The notes beneath the pieces were generated by a model, which was not told the DNA's origin, made no database searches, and worked only from the letters and a program-made list of their open reading frames with translations. Of a DNA stretch of 5,798 nt, positions 5,639 through 5,798 are shown piece after piece; positions within the stretch are counted from its first letter, which is position 1, and each line of letters begins with the position of its first letter. Source of the DNA: Planctomycetaceae bacterium. Its GTDB lineage: Bacteria > Planctomycetota > Planctomycetia > Pirellulales > Thermoguttaceae. Where the stretch lies: NCBI GenBank assembly GCA_031283825.1, contig JAITAZ010000411.1, positions 1 through 5,798 on the forward strand, read 5' to 3'. The translations under genes and the position numbers were made by a program.

Positions 5639-5651
5639 TAACCGTTCATGG
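5639..5651 (+). repeat. Third copy of inverted-repeat end motif
   Basis: TAACCGTTCATGG differs by one base from TAACCGTTCACGG, the reverse complement of 2266-2278, and by three bases from 1830-1842. It lies 27 bases after the prepilin peptidase stop. The neighbouring core of the 1828-2280 structure is not present here, so this may be a solo end or a chance match. Confidence 0.4.
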
Positions 5652-5704
5652 AAATTTTTATTTTTTTATCGACAAATTAAAACGTGAATAGTTACAAATT
5701 AACA

Positions 5705-5787
5705 AATGTAGAGACGCAATGCCTTGCGTCTCTATTGTTCGATCAAAAGCTCACCGATAGAGACGCAAAGCATTGCGTCTCTACATT
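5705..5787. repeat. Paired palindromic repeat (REP/BIME-like)
   Basis: Two 30-base arms, 5705-5734 and 5758-5787, are reverse complements with one mismatch and are separated by 23 bases. Each arm is itself a hairpin: TAGAGACGCAA and TTGCGTCTCTA form a perfect 11-bp stem with a four-base loop (TGCC at 5720-5723, AGCA at 5769-5772). Palindromes with a GAGACGC...GCGTCTC stem are, as I recall, abundant intergenic repeats in several phyla, notably cyanobacteria. It lies 92 bases after the prepilin peptidase stop and could also act as a bidirectional terminator, though its T-tracts are poor. Confidence 0.85.
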
Positions 5788-5798
5788 GGGTTTAGTAA

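Noticed and set aside
5155..5649. 164-codon reading frame on the - strand
   Set aside because: It lies antisense to the prepilin peptidase gene, including the GxGD motif region, and its Ser/Leu-rich translation has no family features. It is a shadow of the real gene.

Overview
This is an AT-rich bacterial window with three complete protein genes, all on the + strand, separated by repeat-rich non-coding DNA. The best guess for the source is a low-GC member of the Planctomycetota. This rests mainly on the long, cysteine-less prepilin peptidase with a large central insert, and on a membrane-anchored HEAT-repeat protein. It is an inference from protein architecture, not a database match.

Layout. 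Bases 1-224 are non-coding and carry five 9-bp tandem units built on GTCCCC. Bases 225-1694 encode a membrane-anchored protein with a long Asn/Pro/Gln-rich linker and a C-terminal HEAT-like domain. Bases 1695-2936 (about 1.24 kb) hold no credible gene. They contain a diverged copy of the upstream repeat, a 453-bp structure bounded by long imperfect inverted repeats (1828-2280), a run of three stem-loops (2347-2497), and a four-unit 13-bp tandem repeat (2780-2831) just upstream of the next gene. Bases 2937-3992 encode a zinc-dependent, NADP-type secondary alcohol dehydrogenase of the Clostridium beijerinckii/Thermoanaerobacter family, recognisable along its whole 351 residues. Bases 3993-4172 are a spacer with two small hairpins and a TATAAT box. 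Bases 4173-5612 encode an A24 prepilin peptidase. Bases 5613-5798 contain a nearly perfect paired-palindrome repeat.

The three genes show no sign of acting together. Gaps of 1,242 and 180 bases, with hairpins or repeats in them, argue for separate transcription units. The alcohol dehydrogenase would interconvert ketones/aldehydes and alcohols in the cytoplasm. The prepilin peptidase would mature type IV pilin or pseudopilin precursors in the inner membrane. The HEAT protein has no assignable function.

I see no convincing new multi-gene system. The most interesting material is non-coding: several independent repeat families, including a possible non-autonomous mobile element and a possible operator array in front of the dehydrogenase gene. 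Within the first gene, patches of contrasting synonymous codon choice also stand out.
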